Source: Bathymodiolus brooksi (lineage: Eukaryota > Mollusca > Bivalvia > Mytilida > Modiolidae). From it: a DNA stretch of 64,000 nt. Position numbers and translations under genes: made by a program. Location of the stretch: NCBI GenBank assembly GCA_963680875.1, contig OY804575.1, positions 108,589,005-108,653,004 on the forward strand, in the 5' to 3' direction. Shown piece after piece: positions 22,926-35,947 of the stretch (position 1 is its first letter; each line of letters starts with the position of its first letter). The notes under the pieces are model-generated. The model did no database searches, was not told where the DNA came from, and saw nothing but the letters and a program-made list of their open reading frames with translations.

Positions 22926-23010
22926 CATCAGGCACTTTAAAGATTATTCACATGCAAGTTATTTATTGCCTTATTCAAATCACGTCCTCTGACTAAACGA
23001 AACAGAAATT

Positions 23011-23195
23011 CGATGAAGACGACTTGACGATGATGATGTGTCTGACGAACAGCAGCGTCATCATATCAGAAATCGAATTCGATGAAGACGACTTGGCGAT
23101 GAGGATGTGTCTGACGAACAGCAGCGTCATCATATCAGAAATAGAATCAGATGAAGACGACTTGACGACTTTCAAGAGGATGTGTCTGACGATTT
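23011..23195. repeat. 69-bp tandem repeat (23 codons), about 2.7 copies
   Basis: GATGAAGACGAC recurs at 23012, 23081 and 23150, an exact 69-bp period. The third copy carries an insertion (ACTTTCAAG). In one plus frame the repeat reads as acidic blocks (ISEIEFDEDDLA) and the frame stays open to 23317. The period is a multiple of three, so a coding repeat is possible, but no gene context supports it. Confidence 0.75.
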
Positions 23196-23438
23196 GTAAT
23201 TGTTCCGTGTCGATGATAACGGTGAATATGAAGCGGGGGTTGTTGTCATGGAGGAATTTAAATAATAATGAGGACGAGAGTAATGAAGGTGGGGCCAACT
23301 TATTGCTGATATACTAGTAGTTGTTGTTGGACTCAAGAGTAGATCCAGTTTAAATGAACATTAATTATGTTTATTCTAAATGGAAAAAATATAGATATTA
23401 GAAAAATAAAACAAACTTAGTGCGTACGACGGGTTTCT

Positions 23439-26400
23439 TAAATAACCTTCATCTGGTACACTGTCAAAAGATTGGAAAGTTAAATAACCTTCATCTGGTA
23501 CACTGTCAAAAGATTGGAAAGTTAAATAACCTTCATCGGGTACACTCAGTCAAAAGATTGGAAAGCTAAATAACCTTCATCTGGTACACTCAGTCAAAAG
23601 ATTGGAAAGCTAAATAACCTTCATCTGGTACACTCAGTCAAAAGATTGGAAAGCTAAATAACCTTCATCGGGTACACTCAGTCAAAAGATTGGAAAGCTA
23701 AATAACCTTCATCGGGTACACTCAGTCAAAAGATTGGAAAGCTAAATAACCTTCATCGGGTACACTCAGTCAAAAGATTGGAAAGCTAAATAACCTTCAT
23801 CTGGTACACTCAGTCAAAAGATTGGACAGCTAAATAACCTTCATCAGGTACACTCAGTCAAAAGATTGGAAAGCTAAATAACCTTCATCGGGTACACTCA
23901 GTCAAAAGATTGGAAAGCTAAATAATCTTCATCTGGTACACTCAGTCAAAAGATTGGAAAGCTAAATAACCTTCATCGGGTACACTCAGTCAAAAGATTG
24001 GAAAGCTAAATAACCTTCATCTGGTACACTCAGTCAAAAGATTGGAAAGCTAAATAACCTTCATCGGGTACACTCAGTCAAAAGATTGGAAAGCTAAATA
24101 ACCTTCATCTGGTACACTCAGTCAAAAGATTGGAAAGCTAAATAATCTTCATCTGGTACACTCAGTCAAAAGATTGGAAAGCTAAATAACCTTCATCTGG
24201 TACACTCAGTCAAAAGATTGGAAAGCTAAATAACCTTCATCTGGTACACTCAGTCAAAAGATTGGAAAGCTAAATAACCTTCATCGGGTACACTCAGTCA
24301 AAAGATTGGAAAGCTAAATAACCTTCATCTGGTACACTCAGTCAAAAGATTGGAAAGCTAAATAACCTTCATCTGGTACACTCAGTCAAAAGATTGGAAA
24401 GCTAAATAACCTTCATCGGGTACACTCAGTCAAAAGATTGGAAAGCTAAATAACCTTCATCTGGTACACTCAGTCAAAAGATTGGAAAGCTAAATAACCT
24501 TCATCTGGTACACTCAGTCAAAAGATTGGAAAGCTAAATAACCTTCATCTGGTACACTCAGTCAAAAGATTGGAAAGCTAAATAACCTTCATCTGGTACA
24601 CTCAGTCAAAAGATTGGAAAGCTAAATAACCTTCATCTGGTACACTCAGTCAAAAGATTGGAAAGCTAAATAACCTTCATCGGGTACACTCAGTCAAAAG
24701 ATTGGAAAGCTAAATAACCTTCATCGGGTACACTCAGTCAAAAGATTGGAAAGCTAAATAACCTTCATCTGGTACACTGTCAAAAGATTGGAAAGCTAAA
24801 TAACCTTCATCGGGTACACTCAGTCAAAAGATTGGAAAGCTAAATAACCTTCATCGGGTACACTCAGTCAAAAGATTGGAAAGCTAAATAACCTTCATCT
24901 GGTACACTGTCAAAAGATTGGAAAGCTAAATAACCTTCATCTGGTACACTCAGTCAAAAGATTGGAAAGCTAAATAACCTTCATCTGGTACACTGTCAAA
25001 AGATTGGAAAGCTAAATAACCTTCATCGGGTACACTCAGTCAAAAGATTGGAAAGCTAAATAACCTTCATCGGGTACACTCAGTCAAAAGATTGGAAAGC
25101 TAAATAACCTTCATCTGGTACACTCAGTCAAAAGATTGGAAAGCTAAATAACCTTCATCTGGTACACTCAGTCAAAAGATTGGAAAGCTAAATAACCTTC
25201 ATCGGGTACACTCAGTCAAAAGATTGGAAAGCTAAATAACCTTCATCTGGTACACTCAGTCAAAAGATTGGAAAGCTAAATAACCTTCATCGGGTACACT
25301 CAGTCAAAAGATTGGAAAGCTAAATAACCTTCATCTGGTACACTGTCAAAAGATTGGAAAGCTAAATAACCTTCATCGGGTACACTCAGTCAAAAGATTG
25401 GAAAGCTAAATAACCTTCATCGGGTACACTCAGTCAAAAGATTGGAAAGCTAAATAACCTTCATCTGGTACACTGTCAAAAGATTGGAAAGCTAAATAAC
25501 CTTCATCTGGTACACTCAGTCAAAAGATTGGAAAGCTAAATAACCTTCATCTGGTACACTGTCAAAAGATTGGAAAGCTAAATAACCTTCATCAGGTACA
25601 CTCAGTCAAAAGATTGGAAAGCTAAATAACCTTCATCGGGTACACTCAGTCAAAAGATTGGAAAGCTAAATAACCTTCATCGGGTACACTCAGTCAAAAG
25701 ATTGGAAAGCTAAATAACCTTCATCTGGTACACTCAGTCAAAAGATTGGAAAGCCAAATAATGTTAAATAACCTTCATCTGGTACACTCAGTCAAAAGAT
25801 TGGAAAGCTAAATAACCTTCATCGGGTACACTCAGTCAAAAGATTGGAAAGCTAAATAACCTTCATCTGGTACACTCAGTCAAAAGATTGGAAAGCTAAA
25901 TAACCTTCATCTGGTACACTCAGTCAAAAGATTGGAAAGCTAAATAACCTTCATCTGGTACACTCGGTCAAAAGATTGGAAAGCTAAATAACCTTCATCT
26001 GGTACACTCAGTCAAAAGATTGGAAAGCTAAATAACCTTCATCTGGTACACTCAGTCAAAAGATTGGAAAGCTAAATAACCTTCATCGGGTACACTCAGT
26101 CAAAAGATTGGAAAGCTAAATAACCTTCATCTGGTACACTCAGTCAAAAGATTGGAAAGCTAAATAACCTTCATCTGGTACACTCAGTCAAAAGATTGGA
26201 AAGCTAAATAACCTTCATCGGGTACACTCAGTCAAAAGATTGGAAAGCTAAATAACCTTCATCTGGTACACTTTCAAAATATTGGAAAGCTAAATAACCT
26301 TCATCGGGTACACTCAGTCAAAAGATTGGAAAGCTAAATAACCTTCATCTGGTACACTTTCAAAAGATTGGAAAGCTAAATAACCTTCATCGGGTACACT

Positions 26401-29400
26401 CAGTCAAAAGATTGGAAAGCTAAATAACCTTCATCGGGTACACTCAGTCAAAAGATTGGAAAGCTAAATAACCTTCATCTGGTACACTGTCAAAAGATTG
26501 GAAAGCTAAATAACCTTCATCTGGTACACTGTCAAAAGATTGGAAAGCTAAATAACCTTCATCTGGTACACTGTCAAAAGATTGGAAAGCTAAATAACCT
26601 TCATCTGGTACACTCAGTCAAAAGATTGGAAAGCTAAATAACCTTCATCGGGTACACTCAGTCAAAAGATTGGAAAGCTAAATAACCTTCATCTGGTACA
26701 CTCAGTCAAAAGATTGGAAAGCTAAATAACCTTCATCGGGTACACTCAGTCAAAAGATTGGAAAGCTAAATAACCTTCATCTGGTACACTCAGTCAAAAG
26801 ATTGGAAAGCTAAATAACCTTCATCGGGTACACTCAGTCAAAAGATTGGAAAGCTAAATAACCTTCATCGGGTACACTCAGTCAAAAGATTGGAAAGCTA
26901 AATAACCTTCATCTGGTACACTTAGTCAAAAGATTGGAAAGCTAAATAACCTTCATCGGGTACACTCAGTCAAAAGATTGGAAAGCTAAATAACCTTCAT
27001 CTGGTACACTTTCAAAAGATTGGAAAGCTAAATAACCTTCATCTGGTACACTCAGTCAAAAGATTGGAAAGCTAAATAACCTTCATCTGGTACACTCAGT
27101 CAAAAGATTGGAAAGCTAAATAACCTTCATCTGGTACACTCAGTCAAAAGATTGGAAAGCTAAATAACCTTCATCTGGTACACTCAGTCAAAAGATTGGA
27201 AAGCTAAATAACCTTCATCTGGTACACTCAGTCAAAAGATTGGAAAGCTAAATAACCTTCATCGGGTACACTCAGTCAAAAGATTGGAAAGCTAAATAAC
27301 CTTCATCGGGTACACTCAGTCAAAAGATTGGAAAGCTAAATAACCTTCATCTGGTACACTGTCAAAAGATTGGAAAGCTAAATAACCTTCATCGGGTACA
27401 CTCAGTCAAAAGATTGGAAAGCTAAATAACCTTCATCGGGTACACTCAGTCAAAAGATTGGAAAGCTAAATAACCTTCATCTGGTACACTGTCAAAAGAT
27501 TGGAAAGCTAAATAACCTTCATCTGGTACACTCAGTCAAAAGATTGGAAAGCTAAATAACCTTCATCTGGTACACTGTCAAAAGATTGGAAAGCTAAATA
27601 ACCTTCATCGGGTACACTCAGTCAAAAGATTGGAAAGCTAAATAACCTTCATCGGGTACACTCAGTCAAAAGATTGGAAAGCTAAATAACCTTCATCGGG
27701 TACACTCAGTCAAAAGATTGGAAAGCTAAATAACCTTCATCTGGTACACTCAGTCAAAAGATTGGAAAGCCAAATAATGTTAAATAACCTTCATCGGGTA
27801 CACTCAGTCAAAAGATTGGAAAGCTAAATAACCTTCATCGGGTACACTCAGTCAAAAGATTGGAAAGCTAAATAACCTTCATCTGGTACACTCAGTCAAA
27901 AGATTGGAAAGCTAAATAACCTTCATCTGGTACACTCAGTCAAAAGATTGGAAAGCTAAATAACCTTCATCTGGTACACTCAGTCAAAAGATTGGAAAGC
28001 TAAATAACCTTCATCTGGTACACTCAGTCAAAAGATTGGAAAGCTAAATAACCTTCATCTGGTACACTCAGTCAAAAGATTGGAAAGCTAAATAACCTTC
28101 ATCGGGTACACTCAGTCAAAAGATTGGAAAGCTAAATAACCTTCATCTGGTACACTCAGTCAAAAGATTGGAAAGCTAAATAACCTTCATCTGGTACACT
28201 CAGTCAAAAGATTGGAAAGCTAAATAACCTTCATCTGGTACACTCAGTCAAAAGATTGGAAAGCTAAATAACCTTCATCTGGTACACTCAGTCAAAAGAT
28301 TGGAAAGCTAAATAACCTTCATCTGGTACACTCAGTCAAAAGATTGGAAAGCTAAATAACCTTCATCGGGTACACTCAGTCAAAAGATTGGAAAGCTAAA
28401 TAACCTTCATCAGGTACACTCAGTCAAAAGATTGGAAAGCTAAATAACCTTCATCTGGTACACTTTCAAAAGATTGGAAAGCTAAATAACCTTCATCGGG
28501 TACACTCAGTCAAAAGATTGGAAAGCTAAATAACCTTCATCGGGTACACTCAGTCAAAAGATTGGAAAGCTAAATAACCTTCATCTGGTACACTGTCAAA
28601 AGATTGGAAAGCTAAATAACCTTCATCTGGTACACTGTCAAAAGATTGGAAAGCTAAATAACCTTCATCTGGTACACTGTCAAAAGATTGGAAAGCTAAA
28701 TAACCTTCATCGGGTACACTCAGTCAAAAGATTGGAAAGCTAAATAACCTTCATCGGGTACACTCAGTCAAAAGATTGGAAAGCTAAATAACCTTCATCT
28801 GGTACACTCAGTCAAAAGATTGGAAAGCTAAATAACCTTCATCTGGTACACTCAGTCAAAAGATTGGAAAGCTAAATAACCTTCATCGGGTACACTCAGT
28901 CAAAAGATTGGAAAGCTAAATAACCTTCATCTGGTACACTCAGTCAAAAGATTGGAAAGCTAAATAACCTTCATCTGGTACACTCAGTCAAAAGATTGGA
29001 AAGCTAAATAACCTTCATCGGGTACACTCAGTCAAAAGATTGGAAAGCTAAATAACCTTCATCTGGTACACTCAGTCAAAAGATTGGAAAGCTAAATAAC
29101 CTTCATCGGGTACACTCAGTCAAAAGATTGGAAAGCTAAATAACCTTCATCTGGTACACTTTCAAAAGATTGGAAAGCTAAATAACCTTCATCGGGTACA
29201 CTCAGTCAAAAGATTGGAAAGCTAAATAACCTTCATCGGGTACACTCAGTCAAAAGATTGGAAAGCTAAATAACCTTCATCTGGTACACTGTCAAAAGAT
29301 TGGAAAGCTAAATAACCTTCATCTGGTACACTGTCAAAAGATTGGAAAGCTAAATAACCTTCATCTGGTACACTGTCAAAAGATTGGAAAGCTAAATAAC

Positions 29401-32400
29401 CTTCATCGGGTACACTCAGTCAAAAGATTGGAAAGCTAAATAACCTTCATCGGGTACACTCAGTCAAAAGATTGGAAAGCTAAATAACCTTCATCTGGTA
29501 CACTCAGTCAAAAGATTGGAAAGCTAAATAACCTTCATCTGGTACACTCAGTCAAAAGATTGGAAAGCTAAATAACCTTCATCGGGTACACTCAGTCAAA
29601 AGATTGGAAAGCTAAATAACCTTCATCTGGTACACTCAGTCAAAAGATTGGAAAGCTAAATAACCTTCATCGGGTACACTCAGTCAAAAGATTGGAAAGC
29701 TAAATAACCTTCATCGGGTACACTCAGTCAAAAGATTGGAAAGCTAAATAACCTTCATCTGGTACACTCAGTCAAAAGATTGGAAAGCTAAATAACCTTC
29801 ATCGGGTACACTCAGTCAAAAGATTGGAAAGCTAAATAACCTTCATCTGGTACACTCAGTCAAAAGATTGGAAAGCTAAATAACCTTCATCGGGTACACT
29901 CAGTCAAAAGATTGGAAAGCTAAATAACCTTCATCTGGTACACTCAGTCAAAAGATTGGAAAGCTAAATAACCTTCATCGGGTACACTCAGTCAAAAGAT
30001 CGGAAAGCTAAATAACCTTCATCGGGTACACTCAGTCAAAAGATTGGAAAGCTAAATAACCTTCATCTGGTACACTGTCAAAAGATTGGAAAGCTAAATA
30101 ACCTTCATCGGGTACACTCAGTCAAAAGATTGGAAAGCTAAATAACCTTCATCGGGTACACTCAGTCAAAAGATTGGAAAGCTAAATAACCTTCATCTGG
30201 TACACTGTCAAAAGATTGGAAAGCTAAATAACCTTCATCTGGTACACTGTCAAAAGATTGGAAAGCTAAATAACCTTCATCTGGTACACTCAGTCAAAAG
30301 ATTGGAAAGCTAAATAACCTTCATCTGGTACACTGTCAAAAGATTGGAAAGCTAAATAACCTTCATCGGGTACACTCAGTCAAAAGATTGGAAAGCTAAA
30401 TAACCTTCATCGGGTACACTCAGTCAAAAGATTGGAAAGCTAAATAACCTTCATCTGGTACACTCAGTCAAAAGATTGGAAAGCTAAATAACCTTCATCT
30501 GGTACACTCAGTCAAAAGATTGGAAAGCTAAATAACCTTCATCGGGTACACTCAGTCAAAAGATTGGAAAGCTAAATAACCTTCATCTGGTACACTCAGT
30601 CAAAAGATTGGAAAGCTAAATAACCTTCATCTGGTACACTCAGTCAAAAGATTGGAAAGCTAAATAACCTTCATCTGGTACACTCAGTCAAAAGATTGGA
30701 AAGCTAAATAACCTTCATCTGGTACACTCAGTCAAAAGATTGGAAAGCTAAATAACCTTCATCGGGTACACTCAGTCAAAAGATTGGAAAGCTAAATAAC
30801 CTTCATCTGGTACACTCAGTCAAAAGATTGGAAAGCTAAATAACCTTCATCTGGTACACTCAGTCAAAAGATTGGAAAGCTAAATAACCTTCATCTGGTA
30901 CACTCAGTCAAAAGATTGGAAAGCTAAATAACCTTCATCGGGTACACTCAGTCAAAAGATTGGAAAGCTAAATAACCTTCATCGGGTACACTCAGTCAAA
31001 AGATTGGAAAGCTAAATAACCTTCATCGGGTACACTCAGTCAAAAGATTGGAAAGCTAAATAACCTTCATCTGGTACACTCAGTCAAAAGATTGGAAAGC
31101 TAAATAACCTTCATCTGGTACACTCAGTCAAAAGATTGGAAAGCTAAATAACCTTCATCTGGTACACTCAGTCAAAAGATTGGAAAGCTAAATAACCTTC
31201 ATCTGGTACACTCAGTCAAAAGATTGGAAAGCTAAATAACCTTCATCTGGTACACTCAGTCAAAAGATTGGAAAGCTAAATAACCTTCATCGGGTACACT
31301 CAGTCAAAAGATTGGAAAGCTAAATAACCTTCATCTGGTACACTCAGTCAAAAGATTGGAAAGCTAAATAACCTTCATCTGGTACACTCAGTCAAAAGAT
31401 TGGAAAGCTAAATAACCTTCATCTGGTACACTCAGTCAAAAGATTGGAAAGCTAAATAACCTTCATCGGGTACACTCAGTCAAAAGATTGGAAAGCTAAA
31501 TAACCTTCATCGGGTACACTCAGTCAAAAGATTGGAAAGCTAAATAACCTTCATCTGGTACACTCAGTCCAAAGATTGGAAAGCTAATCAAAAGATTGGA
31601 AAGCTAAATAACCTTCATCTGGTACACTCAGTCAAAAGATTGGAAAGCCAAATAATGTTAAATAACCTTCATCGGGTACACTCAGTCAAAATATTGGAAA
31701 GCTAAATAACCTTCATCGGGTACACTCAGTCAAAAGATTGGAAAGCTAAATAACCTTCATCTGGTACACTCAGTCAAAAGATTGGAAAGCTAAATAACCT
31801 TCATCTGGTACACTCAGTCAAAAGATTGGAAAGCTAAATAACCTTCATCTGGTACACTGTCAAAAGATTGGAAAGCTAAATAACCTTCATCTGGTACACT
31901 CAGTCAAAAGATTGGAAAGCTAAATAACCTTCATCTGGTACACTGTCAAAAGATTGGAAAGCTAAATAACCTTCATCGGGTACACTCAGTCAAAAGATTG
32001 GAAAGCTAAATAACCTTCATCGGGTACACTCAGTCAAAAGATTGGAAAGCTAAATAACCTTCATCTGGTACACTCAGTCAAAAGATTGGAAAGCTAAATA
32101 ACCTTCATCTGGTACACTCAGTCAAAAGATTGGAAAGCTAAATAACCTTCATCTGGTACACTCAGTCAAAAGATTGGAAAGCTAAATAACCTTCATCTGG
32201 TACACTCAGTCAAAAGATTGGAAAGCTAAATAACCTTCATCTGGTACACTCAGTCAAAAGATTGGAAAGCTAAATAACCTTCATCTGGTACACTCAGTCA
32301 AAAGATTGGAAAGCTAAATAACCTTCATCTGGTACACTCAGTCAAAAGATTGGAAAGCTAAATAACCTTCATCTGGTACACTCAGTCAAAAGATTGGAAA

Positions 32401-34872
32401 GCTAAATAACCTTCATCTGGTACACTCAGTCAAAAGATTGGAAAGCTAAATAACCTTCATCGGGTACACTCAGTCAAAAGATTGGAAAGCTAAATAACCT
32501 TCATCGGGTACACTCAGTCAAAAGATTGGAAAGCTAAATAACCTTCATCTGGTACACTGTCAAAAGATTGGAAAGCTAAATAACCTTCATCTGGTACACT
32601 CAGTCAAAAGATTGGAAAGCTAAATAACCTTCATCGGGTACACTCAGTCAAAAGATTGGAAAGCTAAATAACCTTCATCTGGTACACTGTCAAAAGATTG
32701 GAAAGCTAAATAACCTTCATCTGGTACACTCAGTCAAAAGATTGGAAAGCTAAATAACCTTCATCGGGTACACTCAGTCAAAAGATTGGAAAGCTAAATA
32801 ACCTTCATCGGGTACACTCAGTCAAAAGATTGGAAAGCTAAATAACCTTCATCGGGTACACTCAGTCAAAAGATTGGAAAGCTAAATAACCTTCATCTGG
32901 TACACTCAGTCAAAAGATTGGAAAGCTAAATAACCTTCATCTGGTACACTCAGTCAAAAGATTGGAAAGCTAAATAACCTTCATCTGGTACACTCAGTCA
33001 AAAGATTGGAAAGCTAAATAACCTTCATCTGGTACACTCAGTCAAAAGATTGGAAAGCTAAATAACCTTCATCTGGTACACTCAGTCAAAAGATTGGAAA
33101 GCTAAATAACCTTCATCGGGTACACTCAGTCAAAAGATTGGAAAGCTAAATAACCTTCATCTGGTACACTCAGTCAAAAGATTGGAAAGCTAAATAACCT
33201 TCATCTGGTACACTCAGTCAAAAGATTGGAAAGCTAAATAACCTTCATCTGGTACACTCAGTCAAAAGATTGGAAAGCTAAATAACCTTCATCGGGTACA
33301 CTCAGTCAAAAGATTGGAAAGCTAAATAACCTTCATCGGGTACACTCAGTCAAAAGATTGGAAAGCTAAATAACCTTCATCGGGTACACTCAGTCAAAAG
33401 ATTGGAAAGCTAAATAACCTTCATCTGGTACACTCAGTCAAAAGATTGGAAAGCTAAATAACCTTCATCTGGTACTTTCAGTCAAAAGATTGGAAAGCTA
33501 AATAACCTTCATCGGGTACACTCAGTCAAAAGATTGGAAAGCTAAATAACCTTCATCTGGTACACTCAGTCAAAAGATTGGAAAGCTAAATAACCTTCAT
33601 CTGGTACACTCAGTCAAAAGATTGGAAAGCTAAATAACCTTCATCTGGTACACTCAGTCAAAAGATTGGAAAGCTAAATAACCTTCATCTGGTACACTCA
33701 GTCAAAAGATTGGAAAGCTAAATAACCTTCATCGGGTACACTCAGTCAAAAGATTGGAAAGCTAAATAACCTTCATCTGGTACACTCAGTCAAAAGATTG
33801 GAAAGCTAAATAACCTTCATCTGGTACACTCAGTCAAAAGATTGGAAAGCTAAATAACCTTCATCTGGTACACTCAGTCAAAAGATTGGAAAGCTAAATA
33901 ACCTTCATCGGGTACACTCAGTCAAAAGATTGGAAAGCTAAATAACCTTCATCTGGTACACTCAGTCAAAAGATTGGAAAGCTAAATAACCTTCATCGGG
34001 TACACTCAGTCAAAAGATTGGAAAGCTAAATAACCTTCATCGGGTACACTCAGTCAAAAGATTGGAAAGCTAAATAACCTTCATCTGGTACACTCAGTCA
34101 AAAGATTGGAAAGCTAAATAACCTTCATCTGGTACACTCAGTCAAAAGATTGGAAAGCTAAATAACCTTCATCTGGTACACTCAGTCAAAAGATTGGAAA
34201 GCTAAATAACCTTCATCTGGTACACTCAGTCAAAAGATTGGAAAGCTAAATAACCTTCATCGGGTACACTCAGTCAAAAGATTGGAAAGCTAAATAACCT
34301 TCATCGGGTACACTCAGTCAAAAGATTGGAAAGCTAAATAACCTTCATCTGGTACACTCAGTCAAAAGATTGGAAAGCTAAATAACCTTCATCTGGTACA
34401 CTCAGTCAAAAGATTGGAAAGCTAAATAACCTTCATCTGGTACACTCAGTCAAAAGATTGGAAAGCTAAATAACCTTCATCGGGTACACTCAGTCAAAAG
34501 ATTGGAAAGCTAAATAACCTTCATCGGGTACACTCAGTCAAAAGATTGGAAAGCTAAATAACCTTCATCGGGTACACTCAGTCAAAAGATTGGAAAGCTA
34601 AATAACCTTCATCTGGTACACTCAGTCAAAAGATTGGAAAGCTAAATAACCTTCATCTGGTACACTCAGTCAAAAGATTGGAAAGCCAAATAATGTTAAA
34701 TAACCTTCATCGGGTACACTCAGTCAAAAGATTGGAAAGCTAAATAACCTTCATCGGGTACACTCAGTCAAAAGATTGGAAAGCTAAATAACCTTCATCT
34801 GGTACACTCAGTCAAAAGATTGGAAAGCTAAATAACCTTCATCTGGTACACTCAGTCAAAAGATTGGAAAGC
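23439..34872. repeat. 44/42-bp satellite array, about 260 copies over 11.4 kb
   Basis: The unit runs TAAATAACCTTCATCTGGTA, then CACTCAGTCAAAAGATTGGA, then AAGC (44 bp). A 42-bp form lacks CA (CACTGTCAAAAG), and a few 42-bp copies read CACTTTCAAAA. A frequent T/G difference makes each unit CATCTGG or CATCGGG; rare ones read CATCAGG. The first three units have GTTAAAT in place of GCTAAAT at the junction, marking the left edge. A longer junction, GCCAAATAATGTTAAA, occurs inside at about 25754, 27770, 31648 and 34686 and is the right edge at 34872. One scrambled, shortened unit lies near 31570-31600. Every frame has stops. Units are adjacent with no spacers. Confidence 0.97.
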
Positions 34873-35002
34873 CAAATAATGTTAAACGTTTTGGGAGCAA
34901 GAAAACCAAATATTAGAATTATGTCTTCATTTTCTTACAACTTAAAACAAATAAACGATATGCATGTATGTATACTTACTTACTTGTTAGTTGAGATCAT
35001 TA
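34873..35002. other. Junction between satellite and LINE 3' end
   Basis: About 130 bp of unique AT-rich sequence, read on the minus strand as the 3' untranslated part of the LINE fragment next to it. The array therefore ends against the tail of a retrotransposon. Confidence 0.5.
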
Positions 35003-35345
35003 TTAGGACTGGCCTCTCAGATCCACCACATTGTCATTTCTACTAATACCCGCTTCCGGTCCGTCAAAGTCGGGAACAAATTTAATTTCAATATTTTTCC
35101 AATGATTGTTTAGTCTATTTTTAAAACTATTTACACTTGTTGCATCTATTACGCTTTCAGGCAGTGCATTCCAATGGGCTACTACTCTTTGGGGAAAACT
35201 GCATGTTCTTCTATTTGTACGACAACGCTTCTTGTATATTTTGTATTTATGTCCTCTTGTAGTTGCAGTATTTTTTTGGGGGGAATATGGTGTCGAATAT
35301 GGTATGTTTACTTTAAAATGTCCAACCCCTGGTATACCATTTTAT
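35003..35345 (-). mobile_element. LINE ORF2 C-terminal fragment
   Basis: On the minus strand an open stretch reads RGHKYKIYKKRCRTNRRTCS, then FPQRVVAHWNALPESVIDAT and SVNSFKNRLNNHW, ending at a TAA at 35003-35005. The FxxRVVxxWNxLP...VxxFKxRLxxxW pattern is the usual C-terminus of CR1/Jockey-type non-LTR retrotransposon polymerases. 5'-truncated, as is usual for LINEs; dead. Confidence 0.8.
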
Positions 35346-35728
35346 TATTGAGGAGGCAACTTGTTTAAAATGTTTTTGGTGATAATTTTAAACAAATACA
35401 GACAATCCTATGTAGAAACAGTTGAGAACTATGCACGACACTGGGTGAAATAGAGAGAACACTGAGATCGTCACCCCGTCGGTGTGGTTTAAAACAACAA
35501 TGTGCTAGATCACTGATTCAAATTATCATTCAGAAACTGTAAGACTAGACATTTCCAGCACAAATTCAACACAACTCACCAAAGATCTCAATGTTGGAAC
35601 ATGTTTTAAAAAATTAGTTAGATATATACTTTGATGTTGTGGGTCCAAAGATATATCTTGTAATCTGATAATTATTAAATGTCAATGGTTGTAAAACTCT
35701 TATTAACGATCATAATGCAATCATTATC

Positions 35729-35934
35729 TTTTTGTTTGTTTGTTTGTTTGATGGTGTACGTGTTTAACGCCACTTTCAACAATATTTCAGTTAAATCGTG
35801 GCGGACAGTTTTATTGTTGGAGGAAACCGGATGACCCGGAGAAAAATGACCACCGACCTGTCGCAAGTCACTGACAAACTTTATCACATAATGTTGTGCA
35901 TCTCGCCCTGATCGATCACGACCACGACGGACCC
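35729..35934 (-). mobile_element. SINE family A copy with perfect 13-bp target duplication
   Basis: Minus-strand SINE ending in a (CAAA)n-like tail (GTTTGTTTGTTTG on the plus strand). It is flanked by TGCAATCATTATC on both sides (35716-35728 and 35935-35947), a target-site duplication of LINE-driven retrotransposition. The head is shortened and altered relative to the 58.8-kb copy. Confidence 0.9.
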
Positions 35935-35947
35935 TGCAATCATTATC

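Noticed and set aside
23439..34872. CRISPR-like array of short direct repeats
   Set aside because: The units are directly adjacent with no unique spacers, vary by shared single-base differences, and lie in a eukaryotic genome; it is a satellite.
23439..34872. CENP-B box inside the satellite unit
   Set aside because: TTCATCGGG and TTGGAAAG look slightly like parts of the CENP-B box but in the wrong arrangement, and the essential TTCG...CGGG pattern is absent.
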